From: an uncultured Pelagibacteraceae bacterium
GTDB taxonomy: Bacteria > Pseudomonadota > Alphaproteobacteria > Pelagibacterales > Pelagibacteraceae
Reading direction: 5' to 3'
Length of the DNA stretch: 64,000 nucleotides
Assembly: GCA_902560805.1 (NCBI GenBank)
Contig: CACENW010000001.1
Coordinates: 186,001-250,000, forward strand
The notes under the pieces were generated by a model. It was not told where the DNA came from. It made no database searches and worked only from the letters and a program-made list of their open reading frames with translations. The position numbers and the translations under genes are program-made. Each line of letters opens with the position of its first letter. Position 1 is the first letter of the stretch. This document shows, piece by piece, positions 8,962-16,144 of the stretch.

Positions 8962-9030
8962 ACTCTAAGCCTAGACACAAATAAAATTTTCAGCTACGTT
9001 TGAATAAATTAAATTCATTGAGGGGTGAAA

Positions 9031-10500
9031 ATGACAGATCTAGAGAAACACGTTAACCAACCGGGTCGTGCTAAATTAGTAAAAGATGTAAGAGCAAAAA
9101 TTAAAGAGTTAGGAATAACTTATATTTATTTTCAATTTATTTCAGTAACTGGAAGAGTTGTGGGAAAAGGTATTCCTGCTGATCATTGGGAAAGAACTGC
9201 TGAAAAAGGTTTTCAATTAGTTTATGGTTCTACTGCAAACTTATTTTTAGATCGTCACAATAATTACATCGGTTATGGTCCGGAGGCTATGGAGCTTGTA
9301 GGTATTCCTGATCCAGAAACTTTTGTACAATTACCTTGGGATAAAAGAGTTGCTCGAGTTTTCTGTACTTGTTTTAGAAATAGAGAAGAAAGAGTAAATC
9401 CAGGCGGTCACTTAACTTCAGACTGTAGAGGAAATTTAAGAATTTTTATGGATGAATTTAAGAAAAAACATGGTCTTGAATTAAGAGTTGGTACTGAACC
9501 TGAAATGATGTGGTTGACTAAAAATGAAGATGGAACACCGTCAGGTAAAGGTTTCTCAAAACCTTTCTGTTACCATATTGATCAATTCGAGTCATTAAGA
9601 CCGGTATTTATGCAAGTAATAGAATATGCAAATGCTATGGGCCTTGATATGATTCAAGGTGACCATGAAGATGCGCCAGGTCAATTAGAATTAAACTGGA
9701 CTTATGATAACGTTTTAAGAAATGCGGATAGATTATCTACTTACAGACAAATTTGTGCACAAGTAGCAAGAGAACATAATTTAATTGCTTGCTTTATGAC
9801 AAAACCTTTTATGGGTGTTTCTGCAAGTGGTTGCCATACAAACATGTCTTTATGGAAAGGTGGAAAGGTCAAAGTAAATAAACTTGGTCATAAAACTTTA
9901 CCGGGAGTTGATGGGGTATTTAGTTATGTTGAGGGTGGAACAAATACTTTCATGCCTGATACAAAAGATATGCAAATGCCTGGTAAAATTGGTTTACAAT
10001 CTATTGCAGGTATCATGAAACACTTGCCAGCATTAACAGCTATTGGATCTTCAACAGTAAATTCTTACAGAAGATTATGGGATCAAGGGTTTTGGGCTCC
10101 TGTTTATGCTGACTGGGGATATCAAAATAGAACATGTGGTTTAAGAGTTTCTGCCCCAGGAAGATTTGAGTATAGATCAGTAGACTCGATGCATAATCCT
10201 TATTTATTAGGTGCTGCATTATTAAAAGCTTGCGATGAAGGTATAAGTAAAAAAATGAAACCAGCTGCTCCAGAGTCTAGAAATATTTACGAAGCTCAAA
10301 AAGCAGGTAAAGATGTTAAAAAACTTCCATTAAGTTTAGGTGAAGCTTTAGATAGACTGGCAGAGGATGAAGTAATAAAATCTGCAATGCCAGATGAAAT
10401 GTATAAAGTTTTCCATTGGTACAAAAATGATGAGTGGGAAAGATTTCTTGGTGCAACAACGCAATGGGATCTGGATACTTATCTTGATTGTCTACCGTAG
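9031..10500 (+). CDS. glutamine synthetase-family enzyme
   Basis: The start is taken at ATG 9031, because GAGGGG lies a few bases upstream; the GTG at 9025 would sit inside that ribosome site. The 489-residue protein has the glutamine-synthetase catalytic landmarks: RVGTEPEMMW, GDHEDAPGQLELNW (metal and glutamate binding), a SGCHTNMSLW nucleotide loop, and NRTCGLRVSAPGRFEYR near the active site. It differs clearly from the GlnT/GmaS-type enzyme at 16145-17470 and is longer. It should ligate an amine or ammonia to a carboxylate with ATP. Glutamine formation, or synthesis of a gamma-glutamyl amide for the adjacent mgs genes, are both possible. Confidence 0.82.
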   Translation: MTDLEKHVNQPGRAKLVKDVRAKIKELGITYIYFQFISVTGRVVGKGIPADHWERTAEKGFQLVYGSTANLFLDRHNNYIGYGPEAMELVGIPDPETFVQLPWDKRVARVFCTCFRNREERVNPGGHLTSDCRGNLRIFMDEFKKKHGLELRVGTEPEMMWLTKNEDGTPSGKGFSKPFCYHIDQFESLRPVFMQVIEYANAMGLDMIQGDHEDAPGQLELNWTYDNVLRNADRLSTYRQICAQVAREHNLIACFMTKPFMGVSASGCHTNMSLWKGGKVKVNKLGHKTLPGVDGVFSYVEGGTNTFMPDTKDMQMPGKIGLQSIAGIMKHLPALTAIGSSTVNSYRRLWDQGFWAPVYADWGYQNRTCGLRVSAPGRFEYRSVDSMHNPYLLGAALLKACDEGISKKMKPAAPESRNIYEAQKAGKDVKKLPLSLGEALDRLAEDEVIKSAMPDEMYKVFHWYKNDEWERFLGATTQWDLDTYLDCLP

Positions 10501-10532
10501 GTCTTAAAAAAATATAGAAAGGGTATAAAAAT

Positions 10533-11477
10533 ATGTGTGGGATAGCAGGATTAATTCATAGAGGAAAATCCTCAAATGTTGGAAGCGAATTGCAAGGAAT
10601 GCTTCAAGCGTTAAAACATAGAGGTGAAGACTCAACTGGATATGCTTTGTATGGAGATACAGATGGCAAAAATTTCATCATGCGTTTTAAAGTTGGTGAA
10701 AACGTTGGAGAAGGAAGCTCTTCAGTTATGGAAGACGTTTCTGTATACGATGAAAGAAAAAAAGTTGTAGATCAAACTCTAGCTGAAATGGGAGCTAAAG
10801 TTGTTAAAGAAGAAAGAACGCTTCCCTACTCTCTAAGATATGAGATTGATTACAACACAAAAGATTTGTTAGATTTCTCTCAAAGAATAGAAAGTATTCC
10901 AGGTGTAGAGATTTTATCTATGGGTAAATCATTAGAAGTTATTAAAGATTTAGGTAACGCAAAAATGGTTTGTGATAGATATAGTCTAGATAAAGTTGTT
11001 GGAACTCATGCAATAGGTCATGCTAGAATGGCAACTGAGTCTGGTGTAGATATCAAATCTGCCCACCCTTTCTGGGGCTATCCTTTTAGTGATGTTTCTG
11101 TAGTTCACAATGGTCAGTTAACCAACTATTGGAACAACAGAAGAGTGTTAGAAAATAAAGGAATGAGATTTATGTCTGAGTGTGACTCAGAATTAATCGC
11201 AGTTTATCTTGCAGAAAAAATGAGAGATGGTGCAACTTTAGAAGAAGGCATGAAGGAGTCTTTAACTGGTTTAGACGGTGTTTTTACTTATTTTGTAGCT
11301 ACAAAAGACTCTCTAGGAATGGCTAAGGACACTATGGCTGCAAAACCTTTAGTTTTATATGAATCAGATGATTTAGTTGCAATGGGATCAGAAGAAATAG
11401 CTATTAGATCTGTGTTACCACAAGAAATAGACACATATGATCCATTTGATGGGGAGGTTAAAGTATGGCAAATCTAA
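10533..11477 (+). CDS. mgsA: N-methylglutamate synthase subunit A-like (glutamine amidotransferase class II domain)
   Basis: This 314-residue protein begins MCGIAGLIHRG, so Cys2 is the N-terminal nucleophile of class II amidotransferases after removal of Met. Further landmarks are KHRGEDSTGYA, GHARMAT, HPFWG and VHNGQLTNYW. As a stand-alone version of the glutaminase domain of glutamate synthase it corresponds to MgsA/GlxB. In the N-methylglutamate pathway this unit strips methylamine (or ammonia) from the gamma-glutamyl amide for transfer to 2-oxoglutarate. A GAAAGGG ribosome site precedes the start. The gene overlaps mgsB by 13 bases. The alternative is a plain glutamate-synthase-like GlxB. 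Confidence 0.88.
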   Translation: MCGIAGLIHRGKSSNVGSELQGMLQALKHRGEDSTGYALYGDTDGKNFIMRFKVGENVGEGSSSVMEDVSVYDERKKVVDQTLAEMGAKVVKEERTLPYSLRYEIDYNTKDLLDFSQRIESIPGVEILSMGKSLEVIKDLGNAKMVCDRYSLDKVVGTHAIGHARMATESGVDIKSAHPFWGYPFSDVSVVHNGQLTNYWNNRRVLENKGMRFMSECDSELIAVYLAEKMRDGATLEEGMKESLTGLDGVFTYFVATKDSLGMAKDTMAAKPLVLYESDDLVAMGSEEIAIRSVLPQEIDTYDPFDGEVKVWQI

Positions 11478-12319
11478 AAACAGTATCTAAAAAATCTAAA
11501 GCCCAATCAATGGGTATGCACACAGAGGTATTAACAGGAAGAACTCAACAAAAGTTCTTTAACCCTGACGAAGCAGAAAACTTTTATTACTTTGGCACGT
11601 ACGATGTGGACTTCAATAAAAGAACTGAACTTGATGTTAAAGACATGACAGCTCCTGAAGCCAATAAAGAAATTGATAACTTAATGAGCCAAGGATATGG
11701 GACAATAGTAATAAAAAACCCACAAGGTAAACATAGTCTTGGGGTTGGTATTTTAAATAAACTTAATTTAATTTTTGAGGGAAGTTTAGGATACTTTGGA
11801 ATGGGTTCTTGTGATGGTCCAATTGTTAGAATTAATGGAAGAGTTGGATGGTCATGTGCAGAAAACTTAATGGCTGGTAAAGTAGTAATTGAAAAGAATG
11901 CTGGATCTTGTTTTGGTGCGGCAATTAGAGGTGGGGATTTAATTTGCAAAGGTAGTGTTGGTGCCAGAACTGGTATTGATATGAAAGGTGGAACCATAAT
12001 AATTGGTGGTGACGCTGGTGCCTTTACTGGTTTTATGATGCAAAGAGGTAGAATAATAATTCTTGGAGATGTTGGAATTAACCTGGGCGACTCTATGTAC
12101 GATGGGACAATTTTCGTAGGTGGAGAAATTGGTTCATATGGTAGTGATGCAGTAGATGCAGAATTAACATCTAGTGATCAAGATTGGCTAAAAAGAAAAT
12201 TAAAGGTAGCTGAAATTGGTGAAAATTTTGACGTAAGTAAAATGAAAAAAATTGTAGCTGGTAAAAAGCTTTGGAATTATGACAATTTGGAACCTACAGA
12301 GAAGAAGGGAGCAATATAA
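11465..12319 (+). CDS. mgsB: N-methylglutamate synthase subunit B-like (GXGXG domain)
   Basis: This 284-residue protein corresponds to the GltB C-terminal GXGXG beta-helix domain as a separate polypeptide. It shows the repeated glycine pattern in the middle and C-terminal half (GYFGMGSCDGPIVRINGRVG, AGSCFGAAIRGGDLICKGSV, GGDAGAFTGFMMQRGRIIIL). In glutamate synthase this domain is structural and couples the amidotransferase and FMN domains. It overlaps mgsA by 13 bases and shares one base with mgsC (TAATG), which fits co-translation of a complex in fixed ratio. Confidence 0.88.
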   Translation: MANLKTVSKKSKAQSMGMHTEVLTGRTQQKFFNPDEAENFYYFGTYDVDFNKRTELDVKDMTAPEANKEIDNLMSQGYGTIVIKNPQGKHSLGVGILNKLNLIFEGSLGYFGMGSCDGPIVRINGRVGWSCAENLMAGKVVIEKNAGSCFGAAIRGGDLICKGSVGARTGIDMKGGTIIIGGDAGAFTGFMMQRGRIIILGDVGINLGDSMYDGTIFVGGEIGSYGSDAVDAELTSSDQDWLKRKLKVAEIGENFDVSKMKKIVAGKKLWNYDNLEPTEKKGAI

Positions 12320-13731
12320 TGCCTAAGAAAAAATCTAAAAAAGTTAAAAAAAATGGAAAAGGTGTTGGTGGAAAAGCTGATGTCCATGCGCATGAAGAAG
12401 GGAAAAGAAATAAAAGTTTATTAGGTCATAACGCTATCTTCACACCTGAAGTAATAGACGACATTCATATTAAATCTCAATTAGGAAGATACAGAATGCG
12501 AGGAATGGCATTAATGAAAAAAATTCCTACTTTTGATGATTTGGTTTTCTTACCTGGAACACTAACTAGATTTGTAATCGAAGGTTACAGAGAAAAATGT
12601 GAAACAAAAACTGTTATTGGACCAAGATGTGAAAATCCAATTGAATTAGATATTCCAGTTTATATTACAGGAATGAGTTTCGGTGCGCTTTCTTATGAAG
12701 CAAAAACTGCTTTAGCAAGAGGAGCTACTATGGCTGGAAGTGCTACTTGTTCAGGTGAAGGTGGAATGATACCTGATGAAAGAAGATATTCAGAGAAATG
12801 GTATTACCAATGTATTCAATCAAGATATGGTTTTAATCCACATCATGCTCAATTAGCAGATGGAATTGAGGTATTTATTGGACAAGGACAAAAAGTTGGT
12901 ATGGGTGGGCACTTAATGGGTCAAAAAGTTACTGACCAGGTTGCAGAAATGAGATCACTACCATCAGGTATTGACCAAAGATCACCAGCAAGACACCCTG
13001 ACTGGTTAGGTCCTGATGATTTGGCTCTAAAAGTTGAGGAGTTAAGACAATTAACAAAAAATAAAGTTCCAATTCAGTTAAAACTTGGTGCATCAAAAGT
13101 TTATGATGATGTACGTATGGCTGCAAAATGTGATCCAGACTCTATTTATTTAGATGGTATGGAAGGATCTACTGGAGCAGGACCACACATTGCTGCTGCA
13201 AATACAGGAATTCCAGGAATCGCTGCTATAAGAGAAGCAAGAAGAGCGATTGATGATGTGGGTAAAACTGGAAAAGTAACATTGATTTATGCTGGTGGAA
13301 TAAGAGACGGTGCTGACATGGCTAAAGCTTTAGCTCTTGGAGCAGATGCAATAGCAATTGGTACAGGATCTATGATCGCACTAAACTGTAATAAAGATAT
13401 CCCTGAAGCAAACTTTGAAAAAGAAATGGGAGTAAAAGCAGGTGAATGTTATCATTGTCATACTGGACGTTGCCCAGTAGGTGTAGCTACACAAGACCCT
13501 AAACTAAGAGCAAGATTAAACCCTGATGATGCTGCGTTAAGAGTTTATAATTACCTTCACTCAATGACTTTGGAGGCTCAGCTATTAGCCAGAGCTTGTG
13601 GTAAAACAAATATCCACTCTCTAGAGCCTGAAGATTTAGCTGCATTAACATCAGAAGCATCAGCTTTAGCAAAAGTTCCGTTGGCAGGAACTAACTATAC
13701 AGTTGGTGTTGATAACTACCACAAAATATAG
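12319..13731 (+). CDS. mgsC: N-methylglutamate synthase subunit C-like (FMN/iron-sulfur synthase domain)
   Basis: This 470-residue protein matches the central FMN-binding domain of glutamate synthase. Landmarks are ITGMSFGALSYEAKTALARG, GEGGMIPDER, the QLKLGASKV strand, a phosphate-binding YAGGIRDGADMAKALALGAD segment, and an iron-sulfur motif with cysteines at about residues 377, 380 and 385 (ECYHCHTGRCPVG). The cysteine spacing is tighter at the first position than in classical GltB. It would reduce the imine formed from 2-oxoglutarate and methylamine to N-methylglutamate. The first 30 residues are a lysine-rich tail (MPKKKSKKV...) not found in GltB and repeated in the next gene. Confidence 0.88.
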   Translation: MPKKKSKKVKKNGKGVGGKADVHAHEEGKRNKSLLGHNAIFTPEVIDDIHIKSQLGRYRMRGMALMKKIPTFDDLVFLPGTLTRFVIEGYREKCETKTVIGPRCENPIELDIPVYITGMSFGALSYEAKTALARGATMAGSATCSGEGGMIPDERRYSEKWYYQCIQSRYGFNPHHAQLADGIEVFIGQGQKVGMGGHLMGQKVTDQVAEMRSLPSGIDQRSPARHPDWLGPDDLALKVEELRQLTKNKVPIQLKLGASKVYDDVRMAAKCDPDSIYLDGMEGSTGAGPHIAAANTGIPGIAAIREARRAIDDVGKTGKVTLIYAGGIRDGADMAKALALGADAIAIGTGSMIALNCNKDIPEANFEKEMGVKAGECYHCHTGRCPVGVATQDPKLRARLNPDDAALRVYNYLHSMTLEAQLLARACGKTNIHSLEPEDLAALTSEASALAKVPLAGTNYTVGVDNYHKI

Positions 13732-13739
13732 AGGTAACT

Positions 13740-14150
13740 ATGCCAAAGAAAAAAAGTAAAAAAGTAGCAAAAACAAAAGAGATAAAAGGTCAGCTAGGTA
13801 AAAAGAAAGAGACTGCCAGAGAAAAAATGATCGGTCAGTCTATTGGTTATAGATACGATGTAAATCTTTTACCTGACTATTCTAAACTAACTCCATTTCT
13901 TAAAAAATACATAGAAGCAATGGGTTGGGATGATTTAAATTGGTTGGAAGATGTGCATATGGGCTATGAGGAAGATAGACCGGCAGTGTTTTGTAGAAAT
14001 GCAAATGGTTGGGTTACAATTCCAAAATCAATTAAACTTCCTAACAACCAACAAGACAGAGATATGATTGCAAGAGAGCTTTTAGTTAAGTTCCAGATGT
14101 CTCCAAAACATCCTCTTGTTGATTTGAAAAAAGCTTATCTAAAATTTTAA
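13740..14150 (+). CDS. small protein of unknown function in the mgs cluster
   Basis: I do not recognise this 136-residue protein. Its first nine residues, MPKKKSKKV, are identical to those of MgsC just upstream, and the first 30 residues are lysine-rich. The remaining 105 residues form a soluble domain with acidic and aromatic clusters (MGWDDLNWLEDVHMGYEEDRPAVFC) and a C-terminal helix-rich part. The ribosome site GAGG overlaps the mgsC stop codon, so translation is probably coupled. Tight placement suggests an accessory subunit or assembly factor for the synthase or its partners. No catalytic motif is evident. Confidence 0.75.
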   Translation: MPKKKSKKVAKTKEIKGQLGKKKETAREKMIGQSIGYRYDVNLLPDYSKLTPFLKKYIEAMGWDDLNWLEDVHMGYEEDRPAVFCRNANGWVTIPKSIKLPNNQQDRDMIARELLVKFQMSPKHPLVDLKKAYLKF

Positions 14151-14177
14151 ATAACAATCAACAGTTGATTTATTTTT

Positions 14178-14205
14178 AAAAACCTATTGCACATGCTAGG
14201 TTTTT
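14178..14205 (+). terminator. hairpin between the small mgs-cluster gene and amt (weak terminator or attenuator)
   Basis: AAAAACCTA at 14178-14186 pairs with TAGGTTTTT at 14197-14205 around a ten-base loop; a TTTTTT run follows six bases later. It could reduce read-through into amt or be a leader element. Confidence 0.5.
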
Positions 14206-14275
14206 AAGACTTTTTTATATTTGTATCGAATCAGAAAATTTAATAGGCTTCCATAAACTAATATGGAGAGAGAAA

Positions 14276-15676
14276 ATGACTGATCAGTTGGCTGCTCTTA
14301 CTACCATATTTACAGAATTCTACTACTGGGTGACAGTGGTGCTGATGTTCTTAATTCACGTCGGTTTCTGTATGTATGAAGTTGGAGCTTCTCGATACAA
14401 ACACCATCAACATACTCTTATGAAAAACACAATGCTGATTCCTTTGGTAACAGTAACTTGGTTTTTATTTGGTTGGTGGATTTACTGGGCTTTTCCAACA
14501 GGACCTGGATTAGCACCTTCAATAATGAATGAAAGTACAGCTCTAATCACAGACGAATCTGCGTTTAGTGCTACTTGGTATACAGCTACAAGTGAACTTA
14601 TGGCGATCAATCTAGGAGATCACATTTCTGGTGTCTTCTGGGCTGCATTCCTACTGTTTTCTTGGACAGCTGCTTCTATCGTTTCAGGAGCTATCATTGA
14701 AAGAATTACAACTTTTGCATTTGGTATTTTAGCAATTGCAATTGGATCTGTATTTTGGACAATAGATGCTGCTTGGGGATGGCACTTTGATGGATGGATG
14801 TTAAAACTTTTGGGATATCATGATGCTTATGCATCAGGTGTAATCCACGCAATTGCGGGTGGATTTGCTTTAGGTGTTCTTATGGTTTTAGGTCCAAGAA
14901 TTGGAAAATTCTCATCAAGTGGTGAACCTAGAAACATAGGGCCTAGAAATCCTTGGCTAGTAACAGTTGGATTATTTTTAATTTATACTGGTTTCTGGGG
15001 ATTTTATGCTGCATGTAACATTCCAATTTTTGACTTAGGTCCAGAATATGGAATGGAAGGTATATCTTATTGGACAGCAACAAACATATATGTAACTCCT
15101 ACTACACTTAGTGGTATTACCTTTAACTTCTTGATGTCACTATCAGGAGGATTATTGGCTGGATATTGGATTGCTAAAGGTGATCCTTTCTGGACATACT
15201 CTAGTGGACTAGCAGGTGTTATCTGTGCTTCAGCTGGAAATGACTTATATCATCCAATTCAATCAATGATCATTGGTATGATCGGTGTTGTGATTGCATA
15301 CAAACTACATTACTGGGTTGAACGTAAGTTCAAAATCGACGATGCAGTTGGTGCCGTAGCAGTTCACGGTTATGCAGGATTTGTTGGTCTTGTAATTTGT
15401 GGTTTTGTTTTATGGGGCTACCCTTCATCTGGTTACAGCGTGGGTGCTATGTGGGATGGAACTACTTATGCAACAATTAATCCTCTTGGACAGTTCATTG
15501 GAGCAATAATTATGTTTGTTGTTCTTGGACTAATACCAGGCTATATCATAGCTAAAGTACTTAACGGTATGGGCAAACTAAGAATCCCACGTGAAGTAGA
15601 AATAGCTGGATTAGATTATGAAATGATGGAAACTGCTAAAGAAGATGAAAAAGCAGTTGCATCTGCAACCAGGTAA
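14276..15676 (+). CDS. amt: Amt-family ammonium/methylammonium transporter
   Basis: This 466-residue membrane protein has about eleven hydrophobic helices. It carries the two Amt pore histidines in their usual contexts (SGVIHAIAGGFALG, and GAVAVHGYAGFVGL in the second half). The GGFALG and GLVICG glycine stretches are also typical. It starts after a good ribosome site (GGAGAG). It is placed between the mgs genes and the GmaS-like gene, so methylammonium uptake is as plausible as ammonium uptake; the family transports both. Unlike many amt genes, no glnK (PII) gene is adjacent. A tiny membrane protein follows after 11 bases. Confidence 0.92.
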   Translation: MTDQLAALTTIFTEFYYWVTVVLMFLIHVGFCMYEVGASRYKHHQHTLMKNTMLIPLVTVTWFLFGWWIYWAFPTGPGLAPSIMNESTALITDESAFSATWYTATSELMAINLGDHISGVFWAAFLLFSWTAASIVSGAIIERITTFAFGILAIAIGSVFWTIDAAWGWHFDGWMLKLLGYHDAYASGVIHAIAGGFALGVLMVLGPRIGKFSSSGEPRNIGPRNPWLVTVGLFLIYTGFWGFYAACNIPIFDLGPEYGMEGISYWTATNIYVTPTTLSGITFNFLMSLSGGLLAGYWIAKGDPFWTYSSGLAGVICASAGNDLYHPIQSMIIGMIGVVIAYKLHYWVERKFKIDDAVGAVAVHGYAGFVGLVICGFVLWGYPSSGYSVGAMWDGTTYATINPLGQFIGAIIMFVVLGLIPGYIIAKVLNGMGKLRIPREVEIAGLDYEMMETAKEDEKAVASATR

Positions 15677-15687
15677 AGGAGAAATAT

Positions 15688-15918
15688 ATGGCTACAGTAA
15701 CAAACTGGATAGATCACCTTAACAAACCAGCTGAAGAAGTGGTTGGTGCTGTTTACCCTGGTGCTGGATCTAGCGAAGGTATACTAGTAATCATTGCTAT
15801 AATTTTATGGGTTGGTTGGCATATCTTAACTGCAAAATCTGAAAGTGATGAACTTTCAAGATTAGCAAGGAAGAGACATGGTGCTAACGATCATAAAAGC
15901 AATATTACCGATTGGTAA
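15688..15918 (+). CDS. small single-pass membrane protein downstream of amt
   Basis: This 76-residue protein has one transmembrane helix at residues about 31-48 (GILVIIAIILWVGWHIL) between a short N-terminal domain and a charged C-terminal tail (KSESDELSRLARKRHG). An AAGGAG ribosome site in the 11-base gap after amt shows it is translated as part of the same unit. The terminator follows immediately. Role unknown; an Amt-associated small subunit is a reasonable inference. Confidence 0.8.
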   Translation: MATVTNWIDHLNKPAEEVVGAVYPGAGSSEGILVIIAIILWVGWHILTAKSESDELSRLARKRHGANDHKSNITDW

Positions 15919-15933
15919 TTAAACTTAAAATTT

Positions 15934-15965
15934 GGGCGCTATTTTAATTAATAGCGCCCTTTTTA
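15934..15965 (+). terminator. rho-independent terminator after amt unit
   Basis: GGGCGCTATT at 15934-15943 pairs perfectly with AATAGCGCCC at 15950-15959 around a six-base loop, followed by five T. It closes the transcription unit that begins at or before amt. Confidence 0.93.
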
Positions 15966-15977
15966 ATTTAAAGTTTT

Positions 15978-16127
15978 ATGAAAAATGAAAATGAAGAATT
16001 AAGGCCCTCAAAAATGAGGGGAGTTGTATTTCCTAAAGCTAAATACGGTGTAATTTTAGCAATAATAATTATTATAGTTGTTAATCTAATTTATTATAAA
16101 GAAACTATCTTATCTTTTTTTAAATAA
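15978..16127 (+). CDS. tiny membrane protein, 49 residues
   Basis: A 49-codon frame starts with ATG 15978 and ends with TAA 16125-16127. The product has a basic/acidic N-terminus (MKNENEELRPSKMRG), then a clear hydrophobic helix (YGVILAIIIIIVVNLIYY) and a short tail. No strong ribosome site is visible. It lies between a terminator and the GmaS-like gene, where otherwise 180 bases would be empty. The polar start followed by a clean transmembrane helix favours a real gene, but I recognise no family. Confidence 0.5.
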   Translation: MKNENEELRPSKMRGVVFPKAKYGVILAIIIIIVVNLIYYKETILSFFK

Positions 16128-16144
16128 TTATGTTATGCTAAGTA

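Noticed and set aside
11587..11997. 136-codon antisense frame within mgsB
   Set aside because: It mirrors the glycine- and valine-rich beta-helix codons of mgsB, has proline/leucine-rich composition and no family features.
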